A DNA stretch of 64,000 bases from NCBI RefSeq assembly GCF_036250695.1, contig NZ_CP109427.1:4712001-4776000 (forward strand), read 5' to 3'. A program made the translations under genes and the position numbers. This DNA is from Streptomyces sp. NBC_01497. Lineage in GTDB: Bacteria > Actinomycetota > Actinomycetes > Streptomycetales > Streptomycetaceae. This document shows, piece after piece, positions 25,950 to 35,150 of the stretch; position 1 is the first letter of the stretch; each line of letters starts with the position of its first letter. Below the pieces are notes generated by a model that worked only from the letters and a program-made list of their open reading frames with translations, made no database searches and was not told the origin of the DNA.

Positions 25950-26642
25950 TCATCCGGCGTCGAGGAGGCGCAGTTCCGCGGTGAGGTTGCGGCGCGCCGT
26001 CGCCTCCCACTCCCGCTCGCCGTGCGGGGTGCGGAACAGGCGGGGCAGGGAGAGCAGTTGGCGCAGCACGTCGGAGCGGCCCGCGCGGAACAGGTCGTCG
26101 GGCACGAACCCGTACTCCTCGCGGACCTGGGCCGCGTAGGCGGCGTACGCCGTGGGGGTGGAGGCGAGGATCGCGAGATCCGCGTCGCACAGGACGGCAC
26201 CGTTCGTGTCGCCGGGCTCCGGCGCGTGGGTGGTGGTGAGCCGGACCAGGCGGGCGACCTCGGCGGCGGCGCCGGCGGGGACACCGGCCTGCGACAGGGC
26301 GCGTTCGGCCAGGGCGGCGGAGCGCTCCTCGTTCTCGCTGCGGTCCGGCCGGTAGACGGCGTCGTGGAACCAGGCGGCGAGCCGCACGGCATCGGGGTCG
26401 GCGGCGAGTTCGCGCAGGGTGTCGATGTGGTCGAGCACGGCGGCGAGGTGCCGGGTCGTGTGGTAGCGGCGCTGCGGCTCGGACCACCGTGTCAGCAGTT
26501 CCTCGGCGTACGGGGCCGGGTCGGTGTCCGGCGCGCCCGCGGCGCGCAGGGCGGCGGCGAAACGGGCCCGCAGCGCGACCGGGTCCGGCGCGGAGGCCGC
26601 CCGTGATCCGCCGGGCTCGGGTTCATCCACAGGGTGGGCCAT
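25950..26642 (-). CDS. HD-domain metal-dependent phosphohydrolase
   Basis: The 230-residue protein has the HD signature: RYHTTRHL provides the first His and AAWFHDAVYRP the HD pair. A later Asp in AVLCDADLAIL completes a plausible metal site. It resembles predicted HD hydrolases acting on nucleotides or phosphate esters. I chose the ATG at 26642; the ribosome site is weak. It is followed immediately by the MFS gene and preceded by a 90-base gap to the copper ATPase. Confidence 0.78.
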   Translation of the reverse strand: MAHPVDEPEPGGSRAASAPDPVALRARFAAALRAAGAPDTDPAPYAEELLTRWSEPQRRYHTTRHLAAVLDHIDTLRELAADPDAVRLAAWFHDAVYRPDRSENEERSAALAERALSQAGVPAGAAAEVARLVRLTTTHAPEPGDTNGAVLCDADLAILASTPTAYAAYAAQVREEYGFVPDDLFRAGRSDVLRQLLSLPRLFRTPHGEREWEATARRNLTAELRLLDAG

Positions 26643-26732
26643 GGGTACGACAATACGGTCGGGGTTGTGGACAACGCGCGGCGCGGCGGTGGCCGCCGCG
26701 CCTACGGTTTTCCGCATGACGAACCAGCCTGG

Positions 26733-29030
26733 TCACAGCCCCTTGAAGCCCCGCAGCCGCAGGGAGTTCCCCACGACGAAAACGGAGGAGAAGGCCATCG
26801 CCGCGCCCGCGATCATCGGGTTGAGCAGCCCGGCCGCCGCGAGCGGCAGCGCGGCCACGTTGTATCCGAAAGCCCACACGAGGTTGCCCCGGATGGTGGC
26901 GAGGGTGCGGCGCGCCAGCCTGATGGCGTCGGCGGCGGCCCGCAGGTCCCCGCGCACGAGGGTCAGATCCCCCGCCTCGATCGCCGCGTCCGTGCCCGTG
27001 CCCATCGCGAGACCGAGATCGGCCTGCGCGAGTGCCGCCGCGTCGTTGACCCCGTCCCCGACCATGGCGACGGAGCGGCCCTCGGCCTGGAGCCGTTTGA
27101 CCACGTCGAGCTTGTCCTCGGGCAGCACCTCGGAGATCACCTCGTCCACGCCGATCTCCGCTGCCACGCTCTCGGCGACGGCCCGGTTGTCCCCGGTGAG
27201 GAGCACGGGCCGCAGACCCAGGGCGCGCAGTCGGCGCACGGCCTCCGTACTCGTGTCCCTGATGCCGTCCGCGACGGTGAGGACGGCCCGCGCCTCGCCG
27301 TCCCAGGCGACCGCCACGGTCGTCCGGCCGGCGGCCTCCGCCTCCTGCCGGGCACGCTCCAGGTCCTCGGGGAGGTGGATCTCCCACTGGGCGAGCAGCT
27401 TCGGCCGCCCGGCGAGTACCGCGTGCCCCTCGACGACGCCCTGGACGCCGAGTCCTGGCACATTGACGAAGTCCTGCGGCGCCGGCAGCGCTCCCGCGCG
27501 CCTGGCGGCTTCCGCGACGGCCCGAGCGACGGGATGTTCCGACGCGTGCTCCAGCGCGCCCGCCAGCCGCAGGACGTCGGCCTCCGGGACACCGGCGGCG
27601 AGGTGCACGTCCCGCAGCTCCATCCGCCCGGTGGTGACGGTTCCCGTCTTGTCGAGCACGATCGTGTCGACCCGCCGGGTCGTCTCCAGCACCTCGGGCC
27701 CCTTGATCAGGATGCCGAGCTGCGCGCCCCGGCCGGTACCCACCAGCAGGGCGGTCGGGGTGGCGAGGCCCAGGGCGCACGGGCAGGCGATGATCAGCAC
27801 GGCCACGGCGGCGGTGAACGCGGCCGCCGCTCCGCCGCCGACGGCCAGCCAGACACCGAGGGTGGCCAGCGCGAGGACGATGACGACCGGCACGAAGACG
27901 GCGGAGATCCGGTCCGCGAGACGCTGCGCGGCGGCCTTGCCGTTCTGCGCGTCCTCGACCATCCGCGCCATCCGGGCGAGCTGGGTGTCCGCGCCGATCC
28001 GGGTGGCCTCGACCACGAGACGGCCGCCGGCGTTGAGCGTCGCGCCTGTCACGGCGTCACCGGTGGCGACCTCGACGGGCACGGACTCGCCGGTGAGCAT
28101 CGAGGCGTCCACGGCTGAGGAACCCTCGACGACCCGGCCGTCGGTGGCGATCTTCTCGCCCGGCCGGACGAGGAAGCGGTCGCCGACGCGCAGTCCGGAG
28201 GTGGGCACCCGCACCTCGCGGCCCGCGCGCACGAGCGTGACCTCCTTGGCCCCCAGTTCGAGCAGGGCGCGCAGCGCGGAGCCCGCCTTGCGCTTGGCGC
28301 GTGCCTCGAAGTAGCGCCCGGCCAGGATGAAGGCGGTGACGCCCGCGGCGGCTTCGAGATAGAGGTTCCCGGAGCCGGAGGAGTGGGTGACCGTCAGCTC
28401 GAAGGAGTCGCGCATGCCGGTCATTCCGGCCGTGCCGAAGAACAGCGCCCACAGCGACCAGAGGAAGGCGGCGAGCGTACCGACGGAGATGAGCGTGTCC
28501 ATCGTGGCCGCGCCGTGCCGCAGATTCGTCCAGGCGGCGCGGTGGAAGGGCCAGCCCGCGTAGACGACGACGGGGGAGGCGAGTGCCAGGGAGAGCCACT
28601 GCCAGTTGTCGAACTGCAGAGGGGGGATCATCGCCATCGCGATCACCGGGACGGCGAGGACGACGGCCGTCGTCAGCCGCTGCCGCAGGGAGCGCTGCTC
28701 GGCGTTCTCCCCCCGGCGCTCGTTGCCGGCCGGGCCGCTGTCGTGCGCCGCGGTGGGAGCGGGAGCGGGAGCGGGGGCCACCGGCTCCCGCGCCGTGTAG
28801 CCCGTGGCCTCGACCGTGGCGATCAGGTCGCGTACGGACAGCTCGCCTCCGTAGCTGACCTTCGCCTTCTCGGTGGCGTAGTTGACCGTCGCCGCCACGC
28901 CTTCCATGCGGTTGAGCTTCTTCTCGATGCGCGCCGCACAGGAGGCACAGGTCATCCCGCCGATGGAGAGTTCGACCTCGGCGGGGGCGAGGCCTGGCCC
29001 AGGGTCGGCCTGCGTGGTCCTGGTGCTCAT
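26733..29030 (-). CDS. copA: Copper-exporting P1B-type ATPase
   Basis: The 765-residue ATPase pumps Cu(I) out of the cytoplasm. It has one N-terminal metal-binding domain (GMTCASC, Cys28 and Cys31), the transmembrane [10 protein letters not shown] copper site near residue 417, the phosphorylated Asp in DKTGTVTTG near 460, a histidine-proline ([12 protein letters not shown]), and [10 protein letters not shown] near 660. All key residues are present. The start at 29030 follows GAGGAGCGACCTC. Two CsoR-type palindromes lie just upstream, so copper induction is expected. No copZ chaperone gene is adjacent. The divergent neighbour is cutC. Confidence 0.96.
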   Translation of the reverse strand: MSTRTTQADPGPGLAPAEVELSIGGMTCASCAARIEKKLNRMEGVAATVNYATEKAKVSYGGELSVRDLIATVEATGYTAREPVAPAPAPAPTAAHDSGPAGNERRGENAEQRSLRQRLTTAVVLAVPVIAMAMIPPLQFDNWQWLSLALASPVVVYAGWPFHRAAWTNLRHGAATMDTLISVGTLAAFLWSLWALFFGTAGMTGMRDSFELTVTHSSGSGNLYLEAAAGVTAFILAGRYFEARAKRKAGSALRALLELGAKEVTLVRAGREVRVPTSGLRVGDRFLVRPGEKIATDGRVVEGSSAVDASMLTGESVPVEVATGDAVTGATLNAGGRLVVEATRIGADTQLARMARMVEDAQNGKAAAQRLADRISAVFVPVVIVLALATLGVWLAVGGGAAAAFTAAVAVLIIACPCALGLATPTALLVGTGRGAQLGILIKGPEVLETTRRVDTIVLDKTGTVTTGRMELRDVHLAAGVPEADVLRLAGALEHASEHPVARAVAEAARRAGALPAPQDFVNVPGLGVQGVVEGHAVLAGRPKLLAQWEIHLPEDLERARQEAEAAGRTTVAVAWDGEARAVLTVADGIRDTSTEAVRRLRALGLRPVLLTGDNRAVAESVAAEIGVDEVISEVLPEDKLDVVKRLQAEGRSVAMVGDGVNDAAALAQADLGLAMGTGTDAAIEAGDLTLVRGDLRAAADAIRLARRTLATIRGNLVWAFGYNVAALPLAAAGLLNPMIAGAAMAFSSVFVVGNSLRLRGFKGL

Positions 29031-29066
29031 GAGGTCGCTCCTCGACGTCGATTACGCATCTGATCC

Positions 29067-29081
29067 TACCCCCTAGGGGTA
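29067..29081 (-). promoter_or_regulatory. CsoR-type copper operator 1
   Basis: TACCCCCTAGGGGTA is a near-perfect palindrome of the C4/G4 type bound by the copper repressor CsoR. It lies 37 bases upstream of copA and probably overlaps its promoter. Confidence 0.8.
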
Positions 29082-29098
29082 TGGGTCCTCCCTTCGGT

Positions 29099-29115
29099 AT
29101 ACCCCCGAGGGGTAT
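29099..29115. promoter_or_regulatory. CsoR-type copper operator 2
   Basis: ATACCCC-CGA-GGGGTAT has perfect 7-bp arms and lies 17 bases beyond operator 1, between copA and cutC. It could extend repression of copA or act on the rightward promoter. Confidence 0.75.
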
Positions 29116-29192
29116 GAAACGCAAGGGGGTACGGGAGACGGGCGGGGCGGTGATGCGGGGGGATGTGACGGGACCGTAAGGTGGGGGAAACA

Positions 29193-29208
29193 ATTGGACT
29201 AGACCTGT
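29193..29208 (+). promoter_or_regulatory. DasR-like element upstream of cutC
   Basis: ATTGGACTAGACCTGT matches the recalled dre consensus at 12 of 16 positions, keeping the CTAGACC core. It ends 14 bases before the chosen cutC start, where a bound repressor would block initiation. Binding is predicted, not shown. Confidence 0.55.
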
Positions 29209-29222
29209 CGAAATGGGATGGC

Positions 29223-29927
29223 ATGAGCGAGCGCGCAGTTCTGGAGGTGATCGCCCTCGACGCCGACGACGCGGTCGCCGCGCGCGACGGAGGGGCGGAC
29301 CGCCTGGAGGTCGTCACCGACATGGCGGCCGACGGTCTGAGTCCGTCGCGGGAGACGGTCGGCCGCATCCGCGCGGCCGTCGACCTCCCCCTGCGGGTGA
29401 TGCTCAGGCTCACGGACGGATTCCTGGCAGGGACGCCCGCCGACGTGGACCGGCTGGTGGAGGTGGCGGCGGAGCTGCGCGCCGAGGGGGCGGAGGAGTT
29501 CGTGCTCGGCTTCCTCGACGCGCGGGGCCGCCCCGACCTGGTGACGGTGGAGCGGCTGGTCGCGGAGCTCGACGGCTGCCGGTGGACGTTCCACCGTGCC
29601 ATCGACCGCGCGGGCGACCGCGACGCCCTGCGCAAGCGCCTCGCCGACCTGCCGGGCCTGGACACCTACCTCACGGCGGGCTCCCCGGCCGGTGTCGACG
29701 AGGGGCTCCCGACGCTGCTGGCGGAAGCGGCGGCCACGGTCGGCGAAGAACCGGGCTACGAACCGCAGCTGCTGGTGGGCGGCGGGCTGCGCCTCGACCA
29801 TCTGCCCCGGCTGCGGGCGGCGGGCGTGCGCGCGTTCCACATCGGCAGCGCGGCCCGACCGGACGGCTGGCAGGCGCCCGTCTCCCCGGACGCGGTCACC
29901 GTCTGGCGCCGGACGCTGGACGCGTAA
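29223..29927 (+). CDS. cutC: CutC family protein
   Basis: The 234-residue protein is a TIM-barrel CutC homologue (LEVIALDADDAVAARDGGADRLEV, LPLRVMLRL, CRWTFHRAIDRAGDR, LLVGGGLRLDHLPRL, FHIGSAARP). The family was named for copper tolerance in E. coli, but its biochemical role is unsettled. I chose the ATG at 29223 because it matches the usual N-terminus; a GTG at 29181 would add 14 residues and read through the dre-like site. The gene is divergent from copA and shares a control region carrying CsoR-type and DasR-like sites. Confidence 0.85.
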   Translation: MSERAVLEVIALDADDAVAARDGGADRLEVVTDMAADGLSPSRETVGRIRAAVDLPLRVMLRLTDGFLAGTPADVDRLVEVAAELRAEGAEEFVLGFLDARGRPDLVTVERLVAELDGCRWTFHRAIDRAGDRDALRKRLADLPGLDTYLTAGSPAGVDEGLPTLLAEAAATVGEEPGYEPQLLVGGGLRLDHLPRLRAAGVRAFHIGSAARPDGWQAPVSPDAVTVWRRTLDA

Positions 29928-30128
29928 CCCCGGCAGCCGGCAGCCCGCCGCCGCTCCGCGCGAGCGCGGCCCTGGGCGTACTCGCGCCGGGGCGGGACCG
30001 TGGCCCGCTGTCCTCTCGACGCGGCTTCCGTCCCGGCGCGGTGAACCGGGCGCCGGCGCCCGGGGCGGGGCGCCCGGGGCCTTGAGTCAGCTGCCTCGGG
30101 CAGCCCCGGGGCGGGGCGGCCTGGAGCC

Positions 30129-32504
30129 TCAGGCCGTCGGGGCTCCGGCCAGGGCCGCCGGCAGGGGTGTGGTGTGCAGGACGGCGAGGCCGGAGACCGC
30201 ACGGGTCAGCGCCACGTAGAGGCGCCGCAGGCCGGTGCGTTCGTCCGGCTCGCCCGCCACGATCGCCGACGGCTCGTCCAGCACCACGTAGTCGTACTCC
30301 AGGCCCTTCGCCAGGGAGGCGGGCACCAGCGTCAGGCGGGACTCCGCCGTCGTTTCCTCGCCCGGCGAGAGATACGGCATCCCGGCCGCCCCCAGCGCCG
30401 CGGCGAGAGCAGGTACGCGGGCGTCGGCAGCGATCAGGCCGGTCGAGCCCTCGTGCTTCAGGGCCTGACGGCAGGCGTCCAGCACCGCGGCGTCCCCGGC
30501 CGCGGCGGCAGCGGCGTCCGCTGTCGTCCCGCCGTGGGCGCCCGTGCCGCCATCGGCGGCCCCGACCGGACCCGCGAGGGTGCCCGTGTCCGTCGTGACC
30601 TCCCGCACGGACAGGGAGCCCGGGGACTCACGTACCGAGCGGACCTCCGCGAGGCCCGGCGCGATCGACGGCAGCAGCCGCGACGCGTACGCGATCACCT
30701 CGCGCGGGACGCGGAAGCCCGCCGTCAACTCCTCCACCAGTGCCTCCGGCTTGCCGAGGTGCAGCAGCGCCTGCTCCCAACTCGTCGTGGCCCAGGGGGT
30801 CGTGCCCTGTGCCAGGTCGCCGAGGACGGTCGCGGAGCCGGTCGAGCAGCGGCGGCCGACCGCGCGGTACTGCATCGGGGACAGGTCCTGTGCCTCGTCC
30901 AGCACGACATGCCCGAGCGAGTGGGTACGCGAGACGAGGTCGTTCGCCTCGTCGATGAGCACGGCGTCGGCCGCTGACCAGGCGGCCGACTTCACGCTGC
31001 GCGGCGGTTTCGCCCACAGCACGGCCTGCTGCTCGTCCGCCGTGAGCAGGCCCTCCGCGTGCTCGGCGAGGAACCGCGCGTCCGACAGCAGCCTGAGGAC
31101 CAGCTTCGCCGGGTCGACGGGCGGCCACACCGCCTTGACGGCGGCCTTCACCGCGGGGTTCCGGGCCACGGCGTCCTGGACCCGGTCGTCGGGAGCCTCA
31201 CCGGCCTGTTCCATCCGTACGAGCACGGCGTGCGCGATCCGCTGGGGGAGTGCGTCGCGCGCCGCTCCGTAGCGGATGTCGCGGTCGAGCAGTTCGCGGA
31301 CCATCTCCTCCAGCTCGTACGCGGGCACCCGCCAGCGACGGGAGCCGCGTACCACCATCAGCGGCTCGGCCGGCGGCGAGACGTGCGAGCGCAGCGCGCG
31401 GCGCAGCACCTCGGCCATCCGGGCGTCGCCCTTGACGACGGCCGTCGGTGCCGGGTCGGTACCGCGTACCGGGACCGCGTCGGAGGTGACGAGGGATTCG
31501 ACCGTCGCCTGCTTGACCTCCAGCTCGCCGAGGGCAGGGAGCACCTGTTCGATGTAGTGCAGGAACGACGCGTTCGGGCCGATGACGAGGGTGCCCGTAC
31601 GGGCGAGCCGCTCGCGGTGCGCGTACAGCAGGTAGGCGACGCGGTGCAGGCCCACGGCCGTCTTTCCGGTGCCGGGGCCGCCCTGCACACAGACCGTGCC
31701 ACCGAGCTCGGATCGCACGATCTCGTCCTGCTCGGGCTGGATCGTCGCGACGATGTCACGCATCGGACCGACGCGCGGGCGCTCGATCTCCGCCTGCAGG
31801 AGCCTGCTCGTGTGCTCGCCGTCGGCTGCCTCCGCCGGGTCGGACAGGCGCTCGTCCTCGTATGCGGTCAGTTCGCCGCTCGTGTAGCCGAAGCGCCGCC
31901 GCAGCCGTACGTCCAGGGGGTTCTTCCTGGACGCCTGGTAGAACGGCTGCGATACGGGGGCCCGCCAGTCGATCACCATCGGGTCGCCCTGCGCGTCGTG
32001 CACGTGGCGGCGTCCGATGTAGAACGACTCGCCCTCCGCGCCCTCCGCCTGCTCGGCGCCGACGTCGTGCAGGTAGTCGAGGCGGCCGAAGAACAGCGGT
32101 GTGTGCGCGAGGTCCGCCAGTGACTTGATGCGTTCCTTGATCTGCGCGTCGAGGACGGCCGCGTTGACCCAGTTCGCGGTGACGTCGCGGATGTCCAGCG
32201 ACTCCGCGTCCTCACGCATGGCGCGCAGCGCGGCGCGTGAGGAGGTCAGGTGGCCGCGTTCCCGCCCCAGCGGATCGAGCGGATCGAGCGGATCGAGCGG
32301 ATCGAGCGGATCGAGTGAGTCGAGCGGGTCGCGTGGACCGGCCGGGTCGAGCGGCGCGGATGCCGCGGGCGGCGCGTCGGCGCTGGGCGGCGCGGCCGGC
32401 GCGGGGTCGGTGTCGGGTTCAGGGGCGTGCGAGGGCACGGGTGCGGCCTCCGGTGACTGGTACACGGCTACGGATACGCGGCTGGAGCAGCGGTGCGTGC
32501 GCAC
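30129..32504 (-). CDS. HelD-family RNA polymerase-associated helicase (HelD/HelR-like)
   Basis: The ~790-residue protein is a superfamily-1 ATPase of the HelD type, which binds RNA polymerase and frees stalled or antibiotic-blocked complexes. The N-terminal arm (ANWVNAAVLDAQIKERIKSL) leads to a conserved block FYIGRRHVHDAQGDPMVIDW. Walker A is GGPGTGKTAVGLHR, the Walker B region HVVLDEAQDLSPMQ, and motif VI ALTRAVSGLAVLH. Some Streptomyces members (HelR) protect against rifamycins. The first ~75 residues are Pro/Ala/Asp-rich with five tandem Leu-Asp-Pro units, so the true start could be downstream of the GTG at 32504, which has no good ribosome site. Confidence 0.85.
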   Translation of the reverse strand: MRTHRCSSRVSVAVYQSPEAAPVPSHAPEPDTDPAPAAPPSADAPPAASAPLDPAGPRDPLDSLDPLDPLDPLDPLDPLGRERGHLTSSRAALRAMREDAESLDIRDVTANWVNAAVLDAQIKERIKSLADLAHTPLFFGRLDYLHDVGAEQAEGAEGESFYIGRRHVHDAQGDPMVIDWRAPVSQPFYQASRKNPLDVRLRRRFGYTSGELTAYEDERLSDPAEAADGEHTSRLLQAEIERPRVGPMRDIVATIQPEQDEIVRSELGGTVCVQGGPGTGKTAVGLHRVAYLLYAHRERLARTGTLVIGPNASFLHYIEQVLPALGELEVKQATVESLVTSDAVPVRGTDPAPTAVVKGDARMAEVLRRALRSHVSPPAEPLMVVRGSRRWRVPAYELEEMVRELLDRDIRYGAARDALPQRIAHAVLVRMEQAGEAPDDRVQDAVARNPAVKAAVKAVWPPVDPAKLVLRLLSDARFLAEHAEGLLTADEQQAVLWAKPPRSVKSAAWSAADAVLIDEANDLVSRTHSLGHVVLDEAQDLSPMQYRAVGRRCSTGSATVLGDLAQGTTPWATTSWEQALLHLGKPEALVEELTAGFRVPREVIAYASRLLPSIAPGLAEVRSVRESPGSLSVREVTTDTGTLAGPVGAADGGTGAHGGTTADAAAAAAGDAAVLDACRQALKHEGSTGLIAADARVPALAAALGAAGMPYLSPGEETTAESRLTLVPASLAKGLEYDYVVLDEPSAIVAGEPDERTGLRRLYVALTRAVSGLAVLHTTPLPAALAGAPTA
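32271..32315. repeat. Tandem repeat, 5 x 9 bp (CGGATCGAG)
   Basis: Five perfect copies within the HelD-like gene encode repeated Leu-Asp-Pro on the minus strand. In-frame and likely variable in number. Confidence 0.92.
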
Positions 32505-32897
32505 GCCGACGGCCCGGGGCGCCGTCCCGAAGGGCGGTGCGGCGGTCTCCGTACGGAGCGGATCACGTCACGGCGGCCATCCGGTTTCCGTCCGGACGGC
32601 GGCACTCCACGAAGGAGGCGGGCAAGACGCGAGATTCTAGCCATCGTGCCGACGCGGGGCGAACTCTTTTCCCACGGCGGTCCTGTCCGGCCCGATCGGC
32701 GTGCGATGGGCCGCGCTCCGGATCAGTTGCGGGACGGACAGTGATCCCGGAGAACCAGCGTCCGCCCCGTAGGGGATCCGGGGGCCGCGGTATGGGCCTC
32801 AGGGCGTACGGCGGCTGCCCTCAAGGGTGAGGGGTCCGGGCCGAGGTTCAGTCCACGGACCGATGTGCCGAGAATGTCCGGAATCCATCATGGAGGT
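32505..32897. other. Divergent intergenic region, HelD-like gene and small ORF
   Basis: About 390 bases without a supported gene. On the minus strand a TAGAAT (-10 like) at about 32634-32639 has TTCGCC about 18 bases before it and could be the HelD-like promoter. No rifamycin-associated inverted repeat was found. Confidence 0.4.
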
Positions 32898-33113
32898 ATG
32901 AGCGCACACACTCTCACCCCCACGCACGGCGCGACCGCCACCGGCATCGGCGCCCTTTCCCACCCGGGCCACGGCGTCGGCGAGACGTTGCGCGCGGTCA
33001 AGGTCTTCGTGGCCACCGCGTTCAACGTGGCCGTACTCGGCGAATACGCCGAGGAGGCCGGCATCCAGCGCCGCCACGCCGTCCCCGCTCCACGTGCTCC
33101 ACACGGCGACTGA
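32898..33113 (+). CDS. Small hypothetical protein (71 residues)
   Basis: A 71-residue protein starts at ATG 32898 with an excellent GGAGGT ribosome site at seven bases' distance. It is rich in His, Ala and Thr at the N-terminus (MSAHTLTPTHGATATGIG). The middle helix (ETLRAVKVFVATAFNVAVLGEYAEEAG) is amphipathic to hydrophobic and might touch a membrane. I do not recognise a family. The ribosome site and sensible composition favour a real gene. Confidence 0.6.
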   Translation: MSAHTLTPTHGATATGIGALSHPGHGVGETLRAVKVFVATAFNVAVLGEYAEEAGIQRRHAVPAPRAPHGD

Positions 33114-33321
33114 CTGACCGGGCCGCGGCCCAGGCGGCGCCGTACCCCCGCAGCCCGCCGCACGCAGCCCGCCGCACGCCGCTCGCCCGACGTCCGCAGC
33201 CCGCTGAACGCCTGCGGTGCCCCCGCGTTCGCCGCGCGCGGGACGCTTGTCGTGCCCCGCGCCCGGATCAGCCGGTTTCCGTAACCCCGTGCCCGTCTCC
33301 GCTATGCCGTGCCCGGAGGGA

Positions 33322-34968
33322 TCACACCTCGCCGGCGAGCAGATCGTCCGCGTCCATGATCCGGTACGCGTAGCCCTGCTCGGCCAGGAAGCGCTGCCGG
33401 TGCGCCGCGAAGTCCTGGTCGATCGTGTCGCGCGCGACGACCGAGTAGAACCGCGCCTCGTGCCCGTCCGCCTTCGGCCGCAGCACCCGGCCGAGCCGCT
33501 GCGCCTCCTCCTGGCGTGAGCCGAACGTTCCCGACACCTGGATGGCGACGGTCGCCTCGGGCAGGTCCACGGAGAAGTTCGCGACCTTAGAGACCACCAG
33601 CACGGACAGCTCGCCCTGCCGGAACGCCTCGAACAGCTTTTCGCGCTGCGCGTTGCTGGTCTCGCCCTTGATCACCGGTGCGCCGAGGTGTTCGCCCAGT
33701 TCGTCGAGCTGGTCGATGTACTGCCCGATCACGAGGGTCTGCTCGCCCTTGTGCTTGCGCACGAGCGCCTCGGTCACCTTCTGCTTGGTGTCCGTCGTGG
33801 CGCAGAACCGGTACTTCTCCTCGGTCTCGGCGGTCGCGTAGGCCAGGCGTTCGCTGTCGGTCAGGTTGACCCGTACCTCCACGCAGTCCGCCGGCGCGAT
33901 GTAGCCCTGCGCCTCGATCTCCTTCCACGGCGCGTCGAACCGCTTCGGCCCGATCAGCGAGAAGACGTCCGACTCGCGGCCGTCCTCCCGTACGAGCGTC
34001 GCGGTCAGTCCGAGCCGCCGCCGGGCCTGGAGGTCGGCGGTGAACTTGAAGACCGGAGCGGGCAGCAGGTGCACCTCGTCGTAGAGGATCAGGCCCCAGT
34101 CCCGGGAGTCGAACAGCTCCAGGTGCGGGTAGACGCCCTTCCGGCGGGTCGTGAGCACCTGGTATGTGGCGATCGTGACCGGCCGGATCTCCTTCCTGGT
34201 GCCGCTGTACTCGCCGATCTCGTCCTCGGTCAGCGAGGTCCGCTTGATCAGCTCGTGCTTCCACTGCCGGGCCGAGACCGTGTTCGTGACGAGGATCAGC
34301 GTCGTCGCCTTCGCCTCGGCCATCGCGCCCGCGCCGACCAGGGTCTTGCCCGCGCCGCACGGCAGGACGACGACGCCGGAGCCGCCGTGCCAGAAGTTCT
34401 CCACGGCCTGCTTCTGGTAGGGGCGCAGCGACCAGCCCTCCTCGTCGAGTTCGATCGGGTGGGCCTCGCCGTCGACGTATCCCGCGAGGTCCTCGGCGGG
34501 CCAGCCGAGCTTCAGCAGGGTCTGCTTGATCTGCCCGCGCTCGGACGGGTGCACGGCGACGCTGTCCGCGTCGATGCGCGGGCCGACCAGCGGCTGCACC
34601 TTCTTGGAGCGGAGGATCTCCTCCAGCACGGGCCGGTCCGTGGAGGTGAGCACCAGGCCGTGCGTGGGGTGCTTGGCGAGGGTGAGGCGCCCGTAGCGGG
34701 CCATCGTCTCGGCCACGTCCACCAGCAGCGCGTGCGGCACCGGGTAGCGGGAGAACTCCACGAGCGCGTCGACGACCTGTTCCGCGTCGTGTCCGGCCGC
34801 GCGCGCGTTCCACAGACCGAGAGGCGTGAGCCGGTACGTGTGGATGTGCTCCGGCGCACGCTCCAGCTCGGCGAACGGCGCGATCGCGCGGCGGCACGCG
34901 TCCGCCTGTTCGTGGTCGATTTCCAGCAGCAACGTCTTGTCGCTCTGGACGATGAGAGGTCCGTTCAC
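33322..34968 (-). CDS. XPB-like DNA repair helicase
   Basis: The 548-residue superfamily-2 helicase resembles archaeal and eukaryotic XPB. An N-terminal domain (PLIVQSDKTLLLEIDHEQADACRRAIAPFAELERAPEHIHTYRLT) is followed by helicase motifs: Walker A LPCGAGKTLVG near residue 209, DEVH (ILYDEVHLLPAP) near 294, LTATLVREDGRE, and motif VI EEAQRLGRVLRPK near the end. It is expected to unwind DNA 3'-5' in repair or transcription. I chose the GTG at 34968 (AAGGGCG ahead), which gives the standard family length. The large protein at 36331-39072, with an XPB-related domain, is encoded two genes away. Confidence 0.92.
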   Translation of the reverse strand: MNGPLIVQSDKTLLLEIDHEQADACRRAIAPFAELERAPEHIHTYRLTPLGLWNARAAGHDAEQVVDALVEFSRYPVPHALLVDVAETMARYGRLTLAKHPTHGLVLTSTDRPVLEEILRSKKVQPLVGPRIDADSVAVHPSERGQIKQTLLKLGWPAEDLAGYVDGEAHPIELDEEGWSLRPYQKQAVENFWHGGSGVVVLPCGAGKTLVGAGAMAEAKATTLILVTNTVSARQWKHELIKRTSLTEDEIGEYSGTRKEIRPVTIATYQVLTTRRKGVYPHLELFDSRDWGLILYDEVHLLPAPVFKFTADLQARRRLGLTATLVREDGRESDVFSLIGPKRFDAPWKEIEAQGYIAPADCVEVRVNLTDSERLAYATAETEEKYRFCATTDTKQKVTEALVRKHKGEQTLVIGQYIDQLDELGEHLGAPVIKGETSNAQREKLFEAFRQGELSVLVVSKVANFSVDLPEATVAIQVSGTFGSRQEEAQRLGRVLRPKADGHEARFYSVVARDTIDQDFAAHRQRFLAEQGYAYRIMDADDLLAGEV

Positions 34969-35150
34969 AGCCGCGCCCTTCCCGTGCTCCGTGCCGATGG
35001 CCACCTGTGCGGTACGCCAAACGTCCAGTGTCTCCCATCGCGCGCGGATCCGGGGTGGGTCTCGTGTCGGGACGGTAAGAGACCGTAGACGTACGACGTG
35101 TGGTTCCGCGCGCACGGAATGAGCGGGGGCGGCCGGGGCATCCGCAACGC

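Noticed and set aside
32505..32897. Rifamycin-associated element upstream of the HelD-like gene
   Set aside because: I looked for an inverted repeat of the CTTGC/GCAAG type and found none.
33151..33178. Two copies of a 14-bp repeat CAGCCCGCCGCACG
   Set aside because: Low-complexity GC repeat with no context; likely slippage.
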